From positions 1 to 5,415 of the forward strand of contig VSMX01000144.1 in the NCBI GenBank assembly GCA_009773975.1: a stretch of 5,415 nt of DNA, in the 5' to 3' direction. Position numbers and translations under genes: made by a program. This DNA comes from Desulfovibrio sp. GTDB taxonomy: Bacteria > Desulfobacterota > Desulfovibrionia > Desulfovibrionales > Desulfovibrionaceae. Shown one piece after another: positions 1 to 5,305 of this stretch (positions are counted from its first letter, which is position 1; each line of letters begins with the position of its first letter). The notes below the pieces were generated by a model. That model saw only the letters and a list, made by a program, of their open reading frames with translations. It was not told the origin of the DNA and searched no databases.

Positions 1-1792
1 CCGCTTTTTTGAGCTGGGTATTCAGGGCAAGCGATTCCAGTTCAAGGCTTTTGCCCTCGAAGTTCAGGACGGCCTTTTCGCCAGAAGCCGCCAACTTGCC
101 GCGCAAATGGGAGAGAAAGACATCCAGCTTCTTGCCCTCGCTCCTTACATCGGCATCGGCCTTGAGGCGGCCGCCCTGCACGGGCACTACCGGCAAATCC
201 CTGGACAGGGCCCTGGCCTGGACGTCGCGGGCGGAAGCCGTGATTGCCATGGGCAAATGTTTGGCGCCCCCAAGTATGCAAAGCCCCTTGAATTTGCCCC
301 CGTAACCATCCCCATCGCCATAAATCAGGACATCTTCCAGGCGGTTCAGCTTGTCCGTCTTGCCCTGGGTTATGCGCACCTTGCCGTTGCTGAACTTCAG
401 GGGGGCGTATTTTACTTTTTGCGATGCAAGATTGATATTGTAATCTATGCCGGTTTCTCCCGGATTGGTTGGCTTGCCGGGATATGGCGTAAGGGGCTCA
501 TGCGAAAAACGGGGCGCGTTGGGAAATTCCCCGACTGCTTCCGGGATGGCCTTGCCGAGATCCACAAAGTCGGTTTGCAGGTCAAGAACAACATCCGGTT
601 TGGCAAAGCTTTTTACAGAACCGGAGCCAGTAAAGCACGAGCCCGTGGAGCAGGCCCGGATACGGGGCACAATCAGGCCGCCGGAAGTAAGAATAAAGTC
701 CAGGCTTCCGTCTGTAATATTGTCAAGCGCTATGGCGAGACCGGGCATGAGGTTGCGCGCAAAGCCGAGCCACCGGGTCAGGCTGAAGCGGGCAAGCTGC
801 AATGTGCCCGAAAGCTCGAAGCCCCTTGTTTTGGAAGGTATTGCCATGCTGGCATTCAACTGCCCATTATCCCTGTCCAGCCTCAACTGGAATCCGCGGA
901 TTGCTATTTCGCCGCTGTCGGCCAGGCCGATCAACCTCCCGGAAATTGCGGCCGGCAGCCCATTTTTGCCAAGGTCAAGATTGCCGTTCAAGTCAATTTT
1001 GGCGTCCCAGCCTGTGGGCGACCCCTCAAATTCCAGGGCCAGCAGGGCATGGGAAACCACGCCAGGATAGCGCAACTGCAGCCTGGTATCGATTCTGGAT
1101 TCGGACAGAGGATTGTTCAACCCGCTTTCCCCGGAAACTTCGCAGCGTTCGATGCCGAACAACAGCCTGCCTTCCCTGCGCAAATTCAGGGCAACGAAAT
1201 TGAAGGAACCGGAAACTGAATCCGGGTAGATATCCAGCCCACATTCAACGCCAACCATATTTATTGAAGCATTGTCCGGATCGACCAGCCTGATTTCACC
1301 CTGTTTGATTTCCAGAAGACAGCCCTGGCGTACAAATGACCGGAAGCTGCCGGAAAAGGATACGTTTTCGGCATTATTCGAGGATAAATTGGCAAGCCAG
1401 TCCCTGTGCCTTTTGGCATGGAGGGGAAGTGGCAGACTTGCCTCAAGCCTGGGCCGCAAAAGCAAAATGCTGGCCGGCGCGAAATTGCCCTGGAACAATT
1501 CCAGAAAGGACGGGCGCACCGATAGCCAGCCAGCTGTAAAGGAAAGCCCGGGGCCGTTGATTTCCGCATTGCTCAGGGAAAGAGATGGCAGAGGGAAAAA
1601 GTTAACATTCACATCGTCAAAATTTATTTTAAGCCCAGTTTCCTTCCCGACATTGTGCAAATAGCTTTTCAACAGCCTGTCGGGATCATTTTTGAGAAAA
1701 AAATAAACCCCCGCGATTGGCGTGATTATCAGGACAAGGCAGATGGCAATGGCCAGGGCAATAAAATTTTTTTTGCTTTTTATGGCTGACAT
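1..1792 (-). CDS. AsmA-family envelope protein, C-terminus cut by window edge
   Basis: The frame is open from ATG at 1792-1790 to the left edge: 597 residues and no stop. A short basic N-terminus (MSAIKSKK) precedes one hydrophobic segment at about residues 10-33, giving an inner-membrane anchor with the bulk in the periplasm. Residues 34-120 show the AsmA N-terminal pattern: a DPDRLLKSYL stretch, then GLKINFDDVNVNFFPLPSLSL, then beta-rich text. The middle is repetitive beta-strand sequence. Residues 540-571 (GGRLKADADVRSEGKKLD followed by FLSHLRGK) match the conserved C-terminal block of AsmA/COG2982 proteins. E. coli AsmA is 617 residues, so this member is probably somewhat longer. AsmA-like proteins are thought to carry phospholipid between the inner and outer membranes or to influence outer-membrane assembly; that role is inferred from the family. 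No good Shine-Dalgarno lies before the ATG (CGCCGCCAAATATTTACC), so the start rests on the anchor. The gene is divergent from the glycosyltransferase gene. Confidence 0.88.
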   Translation of the reverse strand, partial: MSAIKSKKNFIALAIAICLVLIITPIAGVYFFLKNDPDRLLKSYLHNVGKETGLKINFDDVNVNFFPLPSLSLSNAEINGPGLSFTAGWLSVRPSFLELFQGNFAPASILLLRPRLEASLPLPLHAKRHRDWLANLSSNNAENVSFSGSFRSFVRQGCLLEIKQGEIRLVDPDNASINMVGVECGLDIYPDSVSGSFNFVALNLRREGRLLFGIERCEVSGESGLNNPLSESRIDTRLQLRYPGVVSHALLALEFEGSPTGWDAKIDLNGNLDLGKNGLPAAISGRLIGLADSGEIAIRGFQLRLDRDNGQLNASMAIPSKTRGFELSGTLQLARFSLTRWLGFARNLMPGLAIALDNITDGSLDFILTSGGLIVPRIRACSTGSCFTGSGSVKSFAKPDVVLDLQTDFVDLGKAIPEAVGEFPNAPRFSHEPLTPYPGKPTNPGETGIDYNINLASQKVKYAPLKFSNGKVRITQGKTDKLNRLEDVLIYGDGDGYGGKFKGLCILGGAKHLPMAITASARDVQARALSRDLPVVPVQGGRLKADADVRSEGKKLDVFLSHLRGKLAASGEKAVLNFEGKSLELESLALNTQLKKA

Positions 1793-1852
1793 GGTAAATA
1801 TTTGGCGGCGACGCGCCTGTTCAGCGGGTTGACGAATGCAATGCCGAACATA

Positions 1853-1881
1853 ATTTTTCCCAATTCTGGCTTTGTCGTCAA
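1853..1881 (-). promoter_or_regulatory. weak sigma-70-like promoter candidate for the AsmA gene
   Basis: Read on the minus strand, TTGACG (1881-1876; five of six to the -35 consensus) is followed by a 17-nt spacer and AAAAAT (1858-1853; four of six to the -10). It would start transcription about 55 nt before the AsmA start codon. The surrounding stretch is very AT-rich, so chance matches are likely. A TATAAA box at 1908-1903 is an alternative, but it has no -35 partner. Confidence 0.3.
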
Positions 1882-1950
1882 ATTTTTTGTGATTCTTTGT
1901 ATTTTATATTCGACTAAAATTTAAAAATGCTTAACTGGTTTTCAATACGC

Positions 1951-1965
1951 CAGAATGTGATTCTG
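1951..1965. repeat. 15-bp palindrome in the divergent promoter region (operator candidate)
   Basis: CAGAAT and ATTCTG form a perfect 6-bp inverted repeat around GTG. The centre lies about 61 bp upstream of the start point predicted from the -24/-12 promoter at 1993-2008. A second perfect palindrome, TGCCGGCA, follows at 1969-1976. The size and symmetry suit a dimeric regulator. Activator sites for sigma-54 promoters usually lie further upstream, so this may instead be a repressor site or serve the AsmA side. No known binding-site family is recognised. Confidence 0.35.
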
Positions 1966-1992
1966 CGCTGCCGGCAAATATGACCTGCCATT

Positions 1993-2008
1993 TGGGACGA
2001 GGCTTGCT
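1993..2008 (+). promoter_or_regulatory. sigma-54 (RpoN) type -24/-12 promoter candidate
   Basis: The sequence TGGGACG-AGGC-TTGCT differs from the textbook RpoN consensus TGGCACG-N4-TTGCW at one base. It keeps the two near-invariant doublets, GG at 1994-1995 and GC at 2006-2007, exactly ten bases apart. Transcription would begin near 2019, giving a leader of about 53 nt before the glycosyltransferase ATG at 2072. A sigma-70-like AATAAT box at 2031-2036 is an alternative, but its nearest -35 partner (TTGCAT at 2010-2015) is only 15 nt away. Use of RpoN would imply control by an enhancer-binding ATPase encoded elsewhere. Confidence 0.55.
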
Positions 2009-2071
2009 GTTGCATCCGGGGCGGTTAATTAATAATTTAATCCTTTTACATTTGGCAATGGCCGGGAAGGC

Positions 2072-3067
2072 ATGGAAAGATTATTATGGACCGGTGAGCC
2101 AGGCTTTTTCAAGGAACTGAAACCTTGTGGCTGGCCTGAAACCGCATACTTGGACATGCCCGAAAAAGGGCAGCTTTGCTGGGATGAGCTTGTTGAAAAA
2201 GCCGGTTTTGTCCCCGATGTCATGGTTGTGGCGCCCGGAAAGCATCTGCCCTTTGTTTTGGGGATGGAGAATTTTCCCTGCCTGACGATTTTTTACAGCA
2301 CGGCTTCCGAAACCAATGTCTGGCACAACCTTTATGCCCAGGCCTATGATGCCTGTCTCGTTTCGTATTTCGACCATGTGGAGCGTTTTATCGGGCCCTT
2401 TATGCCCCGGGAACGCGTCTGGTGGTCGCCCCCCTATGCCAGGGAAGAATTTTTTTCCGGTGGAGACGACAAAAGGGAACTGGAATGTCTTTTTATCGGA
2501 GAAGAGGCAAGCAGCAAGGAATTCCTGGAAGCTGTGCAGAAAAAGTTGCCTGGCATTCATCTGGTGAAGGATGTGCAGGATGGACGCAAGGCCGCTGTGC
2601 TCCTTGACCATGGCGGAGAGGGCGACCCTGGCTTCAGGACATTCGAAGCCCTGGGCAGCGGCAATTGCCTGGTTACCCCTCGCGGCGGAGAAGGCCAGCA
2701 CCAGCTTTTTGTGGATGGCGAGCATATTGTGCTTTACAAGCCCGAAGACGCTGGGGACGCTTTTTACAGGATAGATTTTTTGCTCAAGCATCCCAAAATT
2801 GCCGAATATATCCGCAATACAGCCAGGGAAGAAGTCAACTCCAGGCACTTGTCAAGGCACAGGGCGGAAGCATTGACGGATAATTTGTGCGATCTGGCCA
2901 TGCAGGATGTCGGCGCGCTGGTGGATGCCCGTCTTGAGCGCGCTCCGGCCATCCGCAAAAGCTGCCTGCAAATTCCCTATCTGATTATGGCAGGCAAGAC
3001 CACGGGAGAGGAAAGAGCCTCATTCGAGGCAGCGGCGCGAGGCGAATACGGCCTTTCAGGTCCATGA
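2072..3067 (+). CDS. CgeB-like glycosyltransferase (Glyco_trans_1_2, GT-B fold)
   Basis: This 331-residue soluble protein has no signal peptide or membrane segment. It probably transfers a sugar from a nucleotide-sugar donor to a cell-surface or secreted acceptor; the donor and acceptor cannot be read from sequence. The N-terminal half has alternating strands and helices, including PDVMVVAPG (48-56), CLTIFYST (70-77), and WHNLYAQAYDACLVSY (84-99) leading to RVWWSPPYAREE (115-126). The C-terminal half carries the hallmark of the spore-maturation CgeB/YkvP family: GFRTFEALGSGNCLVTPRGG (187-206, with the E192/G195 'FEALGSG' motif), then LFVDGEHIVLYK and a helical tail with HPKIAEYIRNTARE. The in-frame TAA at 2033 and the lack of other start codons make 2072 the only choice. 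The purine-rich GGGAAGG lies only one base before the ATG, which is too close for a normal ribosome site. A sigma-54-like promoter lies upstream. The stop is one base from the stop of the convergent small gene. Confidence 0.85.
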   Translation: MERLLWTGEPGFFKELKPCGWPETAYLDMPEKGQLCWDELVEKAGFVPDVMVVAPGKHLPFVLGMENFPCLTIFYSTASETNVWHNLYAQAYDACLVSYFDHVERFIGPFMPRERVWWSPPYAREEFFSGGDDKRELECLFIGEEASSKEFLEAVQKKLPGIHLVKDVQDGRKAAVLLDHGGEGDPGFRTFEALGSGNCLVTPRGGEGQHQLFVDGEHIVLYKPEDAGDAFYRIDFLLKHPKIAEYIRNTAREEVNSRHLSRHRAEALTDNLCDLAMQDVGALVDARLERAPAIRKSCLQIPYLIMAGKTTGEERASFEAAARGEYGLSGP

Positions 3068-3068
3068 T

Positions 3069-3401
3069 TCAAGGAAGGTGAATATCCATTCCGGTTTTGT
3101 CATTGCCCTCCACAGGGTGTCCAGGCTCGTCAAAGCTCAGGTGAAGCAGGGGGTCAATGCCGGCCATATCCGCCCTGGCCCTGGTATCACGGATGCTGGA
3201 ATCGGGAAGCTGGCCTTTTTCGGCCAGGCAGATCTGGGCAAGGTAATCCATTCTGGATTCCAGCGCGCGAAGAAGCACCCGCAACTGGGTGTTTTCTTCC
3301 TTCAGGCTTTTGGCAATCTGTTCCTGGCGCCACAGCACATGGAAAAACATTGCCAGTATGCCGAAAAAGCAAAAAAATATGAAAAGCATTGCTGAAAACA
3401 T
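3069..3401 (-). CDS. small single-TM coiled-coil protein, function unknown
   Basis: The protein has 110 residues. A strongly hydrophobic segment (FSAMLFIFFCFFGILAMFF, residues 2-20, continuing to about 24) starts at the second residue. It is followed by a charged amphipathic helix (RQEQIAKSLKEENTQLRVLL and onward to about residue 60) with heptad-like leucine spacing, then a polar, probably disordered tail ending in HLP. The layout resembles small bitopic proteins of the FtsB/FtsL or phage-shock PspB type, but no family motif is present and I do not assign one. ATG at 3401 is preferred because AAGGGG lies six bases upstream; a TTG at 3422 in the same frame would add seven residues before the TM segment. 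It is divergent from the radical SAM gene (72 bp between starts) and convergent with the glycosyltransferase gene (one base between stops). Hydrophobicity, the ribosome site and the lack of any alternative gene here support it as real. Confidence 0.72.
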   Translation of the reverse strand: MFSAMLFIFFCFFGILAMFFHVLWRQEQIAKSLKEENTQLRVLLRALESRMDYLAQICLAEKGQLPDSSIRDTRARADMAGIDPLLHLSFDEPGHPVEGNDKTGMDIHLP

Positions 3402-3462
3402 GGCGGGCCCCTTGTGCGGCAAGTTGTTTTATTGCCTTATAGCGATTTGAACTCCTGGGGGC

Positions 3463-3470
3463 AAGGAGGT
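3463..3470 (+). promoter_or_regulatory. strong Shine-Dalgarno fixing the radical SAM start
   Basis: AAGGAGGT is a full match to the anti-Shine-Dalgarno of bacterial 16S rRNA. It lies three bases before ATG at 3474, a rather tight spacing. The same frame is open back to an ATA/TTG-rich region near 3414, but no ribosome site precedes the earlier codons. The next ATG at 3492 is 21 bases away. The start is therefore placed at 3474. Confidence 0.75.
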
Positions 3471-3473
3471 TTT

Positions 3474-4793
3474 ATGGATGCAATTCCGCGTATGGTGATG
3501 GCTGACGCAAAAGGCAATATCATGGACGATCCTGATCTCCTGATGTGCTGCAGGAGGGGAAACCAGTGGGGCCTGCCAAAAAAAGACGAACTTGTGCCCC
3601 TGCCAGGGGAAAGCGAACTTTTTTTGCTGCCGGGCAGAAGGGCTGTCGGCTTTGACCCGGAAAGCGGTTCACTGGTTGAAACGGATGATCTGGCCGTTGC
3701 CGCCTTTGCCGCGCCGGCCTATACCCTTGCGGCCCACCCTGTTTATGAACGGGATGAAGATGCCCCGCTATTGCCGCTTTTTGCCTACGGCGCCGTCGGT
3801 TATGCCAAGGGACGCTTCTGGATTGCCGCCAAAAAGGTCGATGAGGATCCGCGCCAGCAATTTCACGATATAAAGAAAAAACATCTGGTCAAACTGGCAT
3901 CACAACTGCTTGCCGAACATCCCAAAAACAGGCTTTTGGCCCATATCATCAACAATTGCGCCAATCGCTATAATTGCCCGGCCGCCCGCAATTTTGTGCT
4001 CGGACGCTACGAGGCGCCCCTGCCGACTTCAAGAACCTGCAACGCGCGCTGTATTGGCTGCATTTCCGCGAAAACGGAAGATTCGCCCCTGGCAACAACT
4101 CCCCAATGCCGCCTGGCTTTTGTGCCAAATGCCCATGAAATTGCGGAAATCATGCGCATCCATGCCTTGCGCGAAACAAAAATGCCGATATTTTCCTTTG
4201 GCCAGGGCTGCGAGGGCGACCCCCTGGCAAATCCCGAACTGCTTGCAGAAAGCATTGCGCTTTTTCGCAGCTGGCAAAAGGATGACAGCAGGCTGTTTGG
4301 CACAATCAATTGCAATACCAATGCCTCCAGCCCACAGGCAGTCAGGCTCCTGGCCGATGCCGGCCTTACATCCATGCGCGTCAGCCTGAACAGCGCGCGC
4401 GAAAAGCTTTATGAAACATATTACAGGCCGGTAAATTACAAATTCGCGGACGTGCTGCAATCCATAAAAAGCGCAAGGGAGGCCGGCATTTATGTTTCCC
4501 TCAATTTGCTCTTTTTTCCTGGCGTCAGCGATACGGAAGATGAGCTTGAGGCCCTGGTCCGGCTTGTTTCCCAAAATGGCGTCAGCATGATTCAATGGCG
4601 CAATTTGAATATTGATCCTGAATGGTACCTGGAAATCATGAAAGATGTGGCCTTTCCCTCTGTGCCGGAAGGCGGCCTGGGGCTGACAACTTTCATGAAA
4701 AGGCTGAAAAAGGAATGTCCCGGGCTTGTTTATGGCTATTTCAATCCATTTTTGGGCGACAGGGCCGAAACAAGCGCGCCATTGCCGCAATGA
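3474..4793 (+). CDS. radical SAM enzyme with N-terminal extension, substrate unknown
   Basis: The protein has 439 residues and is soluble. The radical SAM core spans about 180-400. Cys189, Cys193 and Cys196 in TCNARCIGCIS form the CX3CX2C motif for the [4Fe-4S] cluster that cleaves S-adenosylmethionine. FSFGQGCEGDPL (240-251) replaces the usual GGE motif, NCNTNAS (279-285) and MRVSLNSA (301-308) follow as barrel strands, and VSLNLLFFPGVSDTEDE (341-357) is the late-strand motif with the FPG loop. Residues 1-150 form an extension with beta-rich sequence (ESELFLLPGRRAVGFDPESG) that I cannot assign. A second Cys pair, C162-X5-C168 (NNCANRYNC), lies just before the core, and C212 and C246 lie within it. 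There is no clear SPASM domain, since the C-terminus has only C415. Reaction and substrate are unknown; a peptide, cofactor or RNA-modifying role is equally open. The gene is monocistronic, divergent from the small TM gene, and its stop is four bases from the convergent DUF486 gene. Confidence 0.87.
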   Translation: MDAIPRMVMADAKGNIMDDPDLLMCCRRGNQWGLPKKDELVPLPGESELFLLPGRRAVGFDPESGSLVETDDLAVAAFAAPAYTLAAHPVYERDEDAPLLPLFAYGAVGYAKGRFWIAAKKVDEDPRQQFHDIKKKHLVKLASQLLAEHPKNRLLAHIINNCANRYNCPAARNFVLGRYEAPLPTSRTCNARCIGCISAKTEDSPLATTPQCRLAFVPNAHEIAEIMRIHALRETKMPIFSFGQGCEGDPLANPELLAESIALFRSWQKDDSRLFGTINCNTNASSPQAVRLLADAGLTSMRVSLNSAREKLYETYYRPVNYKFADVLQSIKSAREAGIYVSLNLLFFPGVSDTEDELEALVRLVSQNGVSMIQWRNLNIDPEWYLEIMKDVAFPSVPEGGLGLTTFMKRLKKECPGLVYGYFNPFLGDRAETSAPLPQ

Positions 4794-4797
4794 TCCC

Positions 4798-5148
4798 TCA
4801 CCATTTGTGGAAAATCACAAATGCGGCCAGGACGATAAGGGCAAAGCCAACCACATAATTCCATTTGAAAGGTTCGCCAAGATAAAAAACCGAAAAAATC
4901 ATGAAAACGCTTAGCGAAAGGATTTCCTGGATTGTTTTCAATTCGGCCGCGCTGAAATAGCCGTAGCCAATCCTGTTGGCCGGCACCTGCAGGCAATATT
5001 CGAAAAAAGCTATCAGCCAGCTGATTACAATGGCATGCCAGAGCATGGCATGGGGAAATTTCAGGTGGCCGTACCAGGCAAAAGTCATGAATATGTTTGA
5101 ACAGAGCAAAAGGCCGATCGTCATGACCGGCACGGGAAACTGAAACAT
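4798..5148 (-). CDS. DUF486 / DMT-family small membrane protein
   Basis: This 116-residue protein is recognised as the DUF486 family (COG3169, DMT superfamily) from two conserved stretches: SNIFMTFAWYGHLKF (17-31) and FFEYCLQVPANRIGYGYFSA (48-67), with KTIQE just after and the C-terminal FVIFHKW. Four hydrophobic segments can be seen at about 4-25, 35-53, 72-91 and 97-113, so it is an inner-membrane protein of half-transporter size that probably acts as a dimer. Its transported substrate is not known. ATG at 5148 is chosen because AGGG lies seven bases upstream on the minus strand; the internal ATG at 5124 has no ribosome site. An intrinsic-terminator-like hairpin ends only 12 nt before the start codon, so any transcript reaching this gene from upstream must pass it. 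The length is normal for the family. Confidence 0.93.
   Translation of the reverse strand: MFQFPVPVMTIGLLLCSNIFMTFAWYGHLKFPHAMLWHAIVISWLIAFFEYCLQVPANRIGYGYFSAAELKTIQEILSLSVFMIFSVFYLGEPFKWNYVVGFALIVLAAFVIFHKW
4802..4823. repeat. 8-bp inverted repeat within the 3' end of the DUF486 gene
   Basis: CATTTGTG and CACAAATG are perfect complements around the loop GAAAAT. They lie within codons for the conserved FVIFHKW tail and only nine bases beyond the radical SAM stop. There is no U run on either strand, so it is not a standard intrinsic terminator. It may be coincidental, or it may mark the 3' end of the rightward transcript. Confidence 0.3.
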
Positions 5149-5160
5149 GGGAATACCCTG

Positions 5161-5185
5161 AAAAAGGGGAGCCTTGAGCTCCCCT
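5161..5185 (-). terminator. intrinsic-terminator-like hairpin in front of the DUF486 gene
   Basis: Read on the minus strand, AGGGGAGC-TCAAG-GCTCCCCT is a perfect 8-bp GC-rich stem with a 5-nt loop, ending in a run of five U (5165-5161, the first paired with the stem). This is a canonical rho-independent terminator for leftward transcription. It could end the transcript of the partial gene at 5306-5415, or act as an attenuator for the DUF486 gene. The ribosome site AGGG begins one base after the U run. On the plus strand no T run follows, so it works in one direction only. Confidence 0.8.
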
Positions 5186-5235
5186 CGTAAAATAACCTGG
5201 AAACTATGGCATTTATTGAATGAAAATATTCGTTA

Positions 5236-5266
5236 AGCGTTTGCCTAATTTCATTAAGCAAACGCT
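5236..5266 (-). repeat. stem-loop 2: 9-bp plus 4-bp stem with GAA triloop
   Basis: On the minus strand the order is AGCGTTTGC, T, TAAT, GAA, ATTA, G, GCAAACGCT: a 9-bp perfect outer stem, one T/G wobble or mismatch, a 4-bp inner stem and a GAA loop. It directly abuts the stronger stem-loop at 5267-5303 with no base between them. There is no U run after it. The linker to the terminator (5186-5235) is AT-rich and holds no gene that I can see. Confidence 0.65.
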
Positions 5267-5303
5267 CCAGTACTCCGAAACATTTCATGTTTCGGAGTAC
5301 TGG
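5267..5303 (-). repeat. stem-loop 1: perfect 17-bp inverted repeat with GAA triloop
   Basis: CCAGTACTCCGAAACAT and its exact complement enclose a 3-nt loop (GAA on the minus strand, TTC on the plus strand). The element starts two bases after the stop codon of the partial minus-strand gene. A stem of 17 uninterrupted pairs would be very stable in RNA and could extrude as a cruciform in DNA. Possible roles are 3'-end stabilisation of the upstream mRNA, a protein-binding element, or part of a dispersed repeat family. Confidence 0.75.
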
Positions 5304-5305
5304 TC

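Noticed and set aside
107..1219. A 370-codon open frame on the plus strand
   Set aside because: It is antisense to the AsmA-family gene, has low-complexity shadow composition and no domain motif or ribosome site. The minus-strand frame shows a clear family pattern.
2084..2848. A 254-codon open frame on the minus strand
   Set aside because: It lies opposite the glycosyltransferase, whose family motifs are clear. The antisense frame has no recognisable domain.
3401..3416. Second sigma-54-like site (TGGCGGG-CCCC-TTGTG) before the radical SAM gene
   Set aside because: The spacing is right, but the near-invariant GC at -13/-12 is GT and three other positions mismatch. Too weak to list as a promoter, though shared control with the glycosyltransferase gene would be attractive.
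3402..3422. Upstream TTG start for the small TM protein
   Set aside because: AAGGGG sits at good distance from ATG 3401, and the TM segment begins directly after it; the extra residues add nothing recognisable.
4029..4790. A 253-codon open frame on the minus strand
   Set aside because: It lies opposite the radical SAM core; opposite-strand openness follows from codon usage, and no motif is present.
5186..5235. Small gene or tRNA in the linker between hairpins
   Set aside because: The ATG near 5208 on the plus strand meets a stop after five codons, and no cloverleaf can be drawn.
5236..5303. Paired inverted repeats as transposon ends or a CRISPR fragment
   Set aside because: No transposase, target duplication or regular repeat-spacer pattern; the arms pair locally as hairpins and the two stems differ in sequence.
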